Positions 5,431-8,137 of a DNA stretch of 8,137 nt are shown piece by piece. The stretch is from an uncultured Clostridia bacterium (GTDB lineage: Bacteria; Bacillota; Clostridia; Christensenellales; Borkfalkiaceae). Position 1 is the stretch's first letter. Every line of letters starts with the position of its first letter. The notes below the pieces were generated by a model, which was given only the letters and a program-made list of their open reading frames with translations, was not told where the DNA came from and searched no databases. The DNA is taken from contig CANRCY010000060.1 of the NCBI GenBank assembly GCA_947629225.1, positions 1 to 8,137 of the forward strand, in the 5' to 3' direction. Position numbers and translations under genes: made by a program.

Positions 5431-5459
5431 TTGACATTTCGCATGCAAGCGCCTAAAAT
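5431..5459 (+). promoter_or_regulatory. SigA-type promoter of aspS
   Basis: Consensus TTGACA (5431-5436), 17-nt spacer, TAAAAT (5454-5459). Predicted start about 5466, giving a leader of about 19 nt with AAGGTG (5475-5480) before ATG 5485. No T-box leader, the usual control of Gram-positive synthetase genes, fits in so short a leader. Confidence 0.85.
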
Positions 5460-5484
5460 AAGAAAAAAACGACGAAGGTGTTTT

Positions 5485-6369
5485 ATGTATTACAGGACCC
5501 ACACCTGCGGAGAACTCCGCAAAGAGGACGAGGGAAAAAAGGTAAAACTCTCGGGCTGGCTCGACAGCAAGCGCGACAAAGGGGGACTGCTCTTTGCCGT
5601 GCTCCGCGATTTTTACGGCGTGACCCAGATCGTCGCGCAAAGCGAGCCCTGCCTTTCGCAACTCCGCGATATCCCGACCGAATCGACGGTCTCCGTCGAG
5701 GGCGTCGTTGTGCTCCGCTCCGCCCCCAACGACAAACTTCCCACGGGGCTCATCGAGATCGTCCCCGAAAAAGTGGAAGTGCTCGGGCGGCGCATTGTGC
5801 CCGCCCTGCCCTTCGAGGTCTCCCACTCCACCGAGGCGGGCGAGGACGCGCGTCTGCGCTACCGCTTCCTCGACCTCAGAAATCCCGCCGTCAAAGAGAA
5901 GATCGTTCTCCGCTCGCGTATCATCGCCGACCTCAGAAAACTCATGACGGAGCGGGGATTTTACGAGATTTCCACGCCCATTCTCACGAGTTCTTCCCCC
6001 GAGGGCGCGCGCGATTACATCGTGCCTTCCCGCCTGTACCCGGGCGAATTCTATGCCCTGCCGCAGGCTCCCCAACAATATAAACAGCTCCTGATGTGCT
6101 CGGGGTTCGACAAGTATTTCCAGATCGCGCCCTGCTTCCGCGACGAGGACGCGCGCGCCGACCGTTCCCCGGGCGAATTCTACCAGCTCGATATCGAGAT
6201 GGCGTACGCGACGCAGGAGGACGTGTTCGAAGTGCTTGAAGGAGTACTTCCGCCCGTCTTTGCCAAATATTCGGGCTGGGACGCGGACAAGCCCCCGTTC
6301 CGCCGCATTCCCTATCTTACGGCGCCGACAAGCCCGACCTGCGCAACCCGCTCCTCATCAAGGACGTGA
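5485..6369 (+). CDS. aspS: Aspartyl-tRNA synthetase, N-terminal portion (frameshifted)
   Basis: Class II aminoacyl-tRNA synthetase charging tRNA-Asp. The frame reads as genuine AspRS for 277 residues, then 17 unrelated residues after the frame is lost at about 6316. Domains: OB-fold anticodon-binding domain (about 1-105), linker RYRFLDLRNP (125-134), catalytic motif 1 around FYEISTPILTSSSPEGARDY (159-178), YALPQAPQQYKQLLM (190-204) and motif 2 FRDEDARADRSPGEFYQLD (218-236). The RSPGEFYQLD form resembles the AspRS type best known from alphaproteobacteria rather than the RQPEFTQ form; this is recalled family knowledge, not a search. ATG 5485 is preferred over upstream in-frame starts because it follows the promoter and AAGGTG. 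The rest of the protein continues in the next frame (see 6366-7226). Confidence 0.93.
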   Translation: MYYRTHTCGELRKEDEGKKVKLSGWLDSKRDKGGLLFAVLRDFYGVTQIVAQSEPCLSQLRDIPTESTVSVEGVVVLRSAPNDKLPTGLIEIVPEKVEVLGRRIVPALPFEVSHSTEAGEDARLRYRFLDLRNPAVKEKIVLRSRIIADLRKLMTERGFYEISTPILTSSSPEGARDYIVPSRLYPGEFYALPQAPQQYKQLLMCSGFDKYFQIAPCFRDEDARADRSPGEFYQLDIEMAYATQEDVFEVLEGVLPPVFAKYSGWDADKPPFRRIPYLTAPTSPTCATRSSSRT

Positions 6370-7226
6370 CGGAGCTTTGCGTGAACTGCGGGTTCGACCC
6401 CATTATGTTAAAACACGTCAAGGCGATCGCCGTTTCGGGCGTGAACGTGCCGCGGAAGTGGATCGACAAGACCTGCGAGGAATTCAAGGTCAAGACCGAA
6501 GGCGGCGCGATGTATTGGTTCAAACTCGATGAAAGCGGCGTTCCCGCGGGCGGGATTGCCAAATTCGTTTCGGAGAACGTTGCCGCGTGGAAGACCGCGC
6601 TGGGCGTGGAGAAGGACGCGTTCATCGCCCTCGTCGCGGAGAGCAAATTGCAGGACGTGCAAAAGCGCGCGGGCATTTTGAGGACGATGCTCGGGGTCGG
6701 GCTCGACCTTCTCGAAAAGAACGTGTACCGCTTCTGCTGGATCGTCGACTTCCCCATGTACGAGATCGGAGAGGAGAGCGGACAGCTCGAATTCTGCCAC
6801 AATCCCTTCTCCATGCCGCAGGGAGGCATGCAGGCGTTCGAAAAGGACCCGCTCGAAATCCTCGCCTACCAATATGACATCGTCTGCAACGGCGTGGAGC
6901 TCTCCTCGGGCGCGGTCAGAAACCACGACCCCGAGATCATGCTCAAAGCCTTCTCTTTGGTCGGGCTCGACAGGGAGGCGGTCGTTGCCAAATTCCCCGC
7001 CCTCTATCACGCGTTCGAGTACGGCGCGCCCCCGCATGCGGGCGTTGCCCCCGGCGTGGACAGAATGGTCATGCTCATCTGCGATACGGTGAACATCCGC
7101 GAGGTCATCGCCTTCCCCATGAACGCCAAGGCGCGCGACCTCATGATGAACGCGCCCTCGCCCGTGGAGCAAAAACAGCTCGACGAGGCGAACATCGCGG
7201 TCGTCAAGCGCAAAAAAGAAGACTGA
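6366..7226 (+). CDS. aspS: Aspartyl-tRNA synthetase, C-terminal portion (frameshifted)
   Basis: Continuation of aspS in another frame. AspRS homology begins at 6318 (YGADKPDLRNPLLIKD), upstream of the nominal GTG at 6366, so this is not an independent gene and that GTG has no convincing ribosome binding site. Contains the GAD insertion domain (about residues 14-150; VKAIAVSG...RKWIDK), then HNPFSMPQGG, GVELSSGAVRNHDPEIM and motif 3 in GVAPGVDRMVMLI, which completes the ATP site. It ends with a lysine-rich tail. The two parts together give about 580 residues, the normal bacterial AspRS length. If the break is real, the enzyme would be split within the catalytic domain and inactive unless frameshifting or a second copy rescues it. 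A sequence or assembly error is the simplest alternative. Confidence 0.92.
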   Translation: MTELCVNCGFDPIMLKHVKAIAVSGVNVPRKWIDKTCEEFKVKTEGGAMYWFKLDESGVPAGGIAKFVSENVAAWKTALGVEKDAFIALVAESKLQDVQKRAGILRTMLGVGLDLLEKNVYRFCWIVDFPMYEIGEESGQLEFCHNPFSMPQGGMQAFEKDPLEILAYQYDIVCNGVELSSGAVRNHDPEIMLKAFSLVGLDREAVVAKFPALYHAFEYGAPPHAGVAPGVDRMVMLICDTVNIREVIAFPMNAKARDLMMNAPSPVEQKQLDEANIAVVKRKKED

Positions 7227-7250
7227 GCCGCCGCGAGGCGGGATTCGGAG

Positions 7251-7275
7251 AGCGCCCTTTTGAAGGGCGCTTTTT
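7251..7275 (+). terminator. Intrinsic terminator of aspS
   Basis: AGCGCCCTT (7251-7259) pairs with AAGGGCGCT (7263-7271), loop TTG, and runs into TTTTT (7271-7275). It begins 24 nt after the aspS stop codon. Confidence 0.92.
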
Positions 7276-7680
7276 GCACGCTTGTGGTAAACGCGTCCTT
7301 CCGCCGCGTCGACGCGCGTCATTCCGAGCCGAATTGCTTTAACGAAGTTCGAATGGCGGCTCTCCGAGGGAATCTTGCTACGTCTAAGTTCGTTTTGACC
7401 GAACCCGAACGCAACAAGATGCCTTCGCAGATTGGCTTATGCGGACTGCGTACGCAAATTACGGCTCAGCATGACGCAGGGGCGGGGTGACACGGGGGCG
7501 AAATGACATTTTGGAATGGCGCGGGCGGAGCGAGGTGACGCGGGGGCGGGGGGACGTGATTGGGGAATGCCCCCACCTGTCTCACTTCGTGAGCCACCCG
7601 CCCCCACTTGTGGGGGCAGGTCCCACCCCCTGAATCCCCCTCCGATGGAGGGGGCAGGGGAAGGGGGGAGGAGCGGTTTT
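7276..7680. repeat. Gene-free repeat block between aspS and the response regulator
   Basis: No credible gene. Contains repeat E copy 2 (7316-7392, inverted relative to 2769-2846), a related stretch with GCGTACGC (to about 7480), a single 28-bp-type unit CGAAATGACATTTTGG (about 7498-7525), repeat B copy 4 (7554-7621) and a C-type hairpin CCCCCTCC-gat-GGAGGGGG (about 7637-7655). Unlike the minus-strand genes, here the repeats lie outside the preceding gene's terminator. Confidence 0.8.
7554..7621. repeat. Repeat B, copy 4
   Basis: Starts GTGATTGGGG. The third hairpin is GCCCCCAC-tt-GTGGGGGC (7600-7617) where copies 1-3 have GCCCCCTT-ggg-AAGGGGGC: both arms changed together. The first hairpin has a 4-nt loop (GGGG-aatg-CCCC). 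Confidence 0.85.
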
Positions 7681-7706
7681 CGGCATTTTCCGACATTTAT
7701 GAACAA

Positions 7707-7745
7707 AATTCTTCGAATTATGTAAATAATTCTTCGAATTATGTA
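7707..7745 (+). promoter_or_regulatory. Two 18-bp direct repeats, putative operator of the Spo0A-like gene
   Basis: AATTCTTCGAATTATGTA occurs identically at 7707-7724 and 7728-7745, a centre-to-centre distance of 21 bp (two helical turns). Each copy contains the dyad AATTC-ttc-GAATT. The second copy ends 10 bp before the -35 box, the usual position for an activator, or a repressor bound to one face. The TTCGAA core shares five of seven bases with the Spo0A box TGTCGAA, too weak to call it one. Confidence 0.6.
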
Positions 7746-7755
7746 CAAAAATGCC

Positions 7756-7784
7756 TTTACATTTCTTTTTTCTTGTTATATAAT
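7756..7784 (+). promoter_or_regulatory. SigA-type promoter of the Spo0A-like gene
   Basis: TTTACA (7756-7761), 17-nt spacer, perfect TATAAT (7779-7784). The predicted start is near 7791, about 32 nt before the ATG. Confidence 0.82.
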
Positions 7785-7822
7785 AAGTTAAAGTGATTGA
7801 AAAAAGAGGTGTAAAGAGTATT

Positions 7823-8137
7823 ATGAAACAGTTATCCGTCCTGATCCTCGAAAGTAACGCGAAATTTGCCGAAGAACTCAAAGAGACTTTTTCGGCAAGA
7901 GAAGGGTTTCAGGTCTGCGGCGTGACCGACGACGGCGCGGAGGGGACAGAACTCATCAAGAGCCGCAATCCTTCTATCGTCGTGCTCAGCTTGCTGTTGC
8001 GCAATTCGGATGGCTTCCACGTCATGGAAGAGACGCGCAAAGAGGGCAGAAAAACAGAGTTCATCGTGATGGGCAATTTTGCGGACGATAAGATCATCGA
8101 CCGCGCCATCGCCCTCGGCGCAAGGTACTACCTGATG
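7823..8137 (+). CDS. Spo0A-like response regulator with degenerate receiver, N-terminal part (runs off right edge)
   Basis: 105 residues, the receiver (CheY-like) domain; the output domain is beyond the window. Recalled B. subtilis Spo0A aligns without gaps over residues 1-64: shared V6, N12, V31, G33-V34, G38, E40, K46, P50, V54-L55, D63-G64, then a matching ALGARYYLM versus DLGASYFIL. The active site does not match: acidic pair D10-D11 is E10-S11, phosphoacceptor D56 is S56, the conserved Thr/Ser (T84) is G84, and the residue after M59 is R60 instead of Pro. Aspartyl phosphorylation is therefore unlikely, and the protein may act as a phosphorylation-independent or ligand-controlled regulator. 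Start ATG follows GAGGTG (7806-7811) at a rather long 11 nt. Whether the C-terminus is Spo0A_C cannot be seen, so no symbol is given. Confidence 0.85.
   Translation, partial: MKQLSVLILESNAKFAEELKETFSAREGFQVCGVTDDGAEGTELIKSRNPSIVVLSLLLRNSDGFHVMEETRKEGRKTEFIVMGNFADDKIIDRAIALGARYYLM

Noticed and set aside
6366..6369. Translational coupling (GTGA overlap) of two separate genes within aspS
   Set aside because: Homology of the second part starts upstream of the GTG, at 6318, and the first part ends in non-homologous residues, so this is one broken gene.
6408..7322. 304-aa minus-strand ORF
   Set aside because: Antisense to the AspRS C-terminal part, which carries the GAD domain and motif 3.

Overview
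The window looks like a low-redundancy chromosomal segment from an anaerobic, fermentative Gram-positive bacterium, probably Clostridia. This is inference. The evidence is strong AGGAGG-type ribosome binding sites, SigA-like promoters (TTGACA-17/18-TATAAT type) in front of every gene, a ROK glucokinase, a formate/nitrite-type channel, a BspA-like leucine-rich-repeat lipoprotein and a Spo0A-like receiver domain. Housekeeping genes are GC-rich, while promoter regions are AT-rich.

Layout: (1) 1-899, minus: the N-terminal part of glucose-6-phosphate isomerase (pgi), running off the left edge, with its own promoter. (2) 1021-1637: a block of short hairpin-bearing repeats. (3) 1638-2474, minus: a lipoprotein with a Cys-rich module and LRR_5 repeats, preceded by a structured leader (2506-2661) that ends in an intrinsic terminator just upstream of its ribosome binding site. 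(4) 2722-2973: a perfect bidirectional terminator plus repeats. (5) 2974-3642, minus: an FNT-family channel. (6) 3913-4872, plus: a ROK sugar kinase divergent from the channel. (7) 4873-5400: a second repeat block. (8) 5485-7226, plus: aspartyl-tRNA synthetase (aspS), split by a frameshift consistent with a 16-nt loss near 6316. (9) 7251-7275: its terminator, then a third repeat block to about 7667. (10) 7823-8137, plus: the N-terminal receiver of a Spo0A-like response regulator, running off the right edge, behind a strong promoter with two 18-bp direct repeats upstream.

Pgi and the ROK kinase are consecutive glucose-entry steps and the FNT channel fits formate export, so part of the window is consistent with sugar fermentation. 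Each gene nevertheless has its own promoter and there is no operon of more than one gene.

The most unusual items are: the Spo0A-like receiver lacking its phosphoacceptor aspartate and other active-site residues; the undescribed-looking leader RNA with alternative pairing in front of the LRR lipoprotein gene; repeat families whose hairpin stems differ between copies by compensatory changes; and the broken aspS reading frame.
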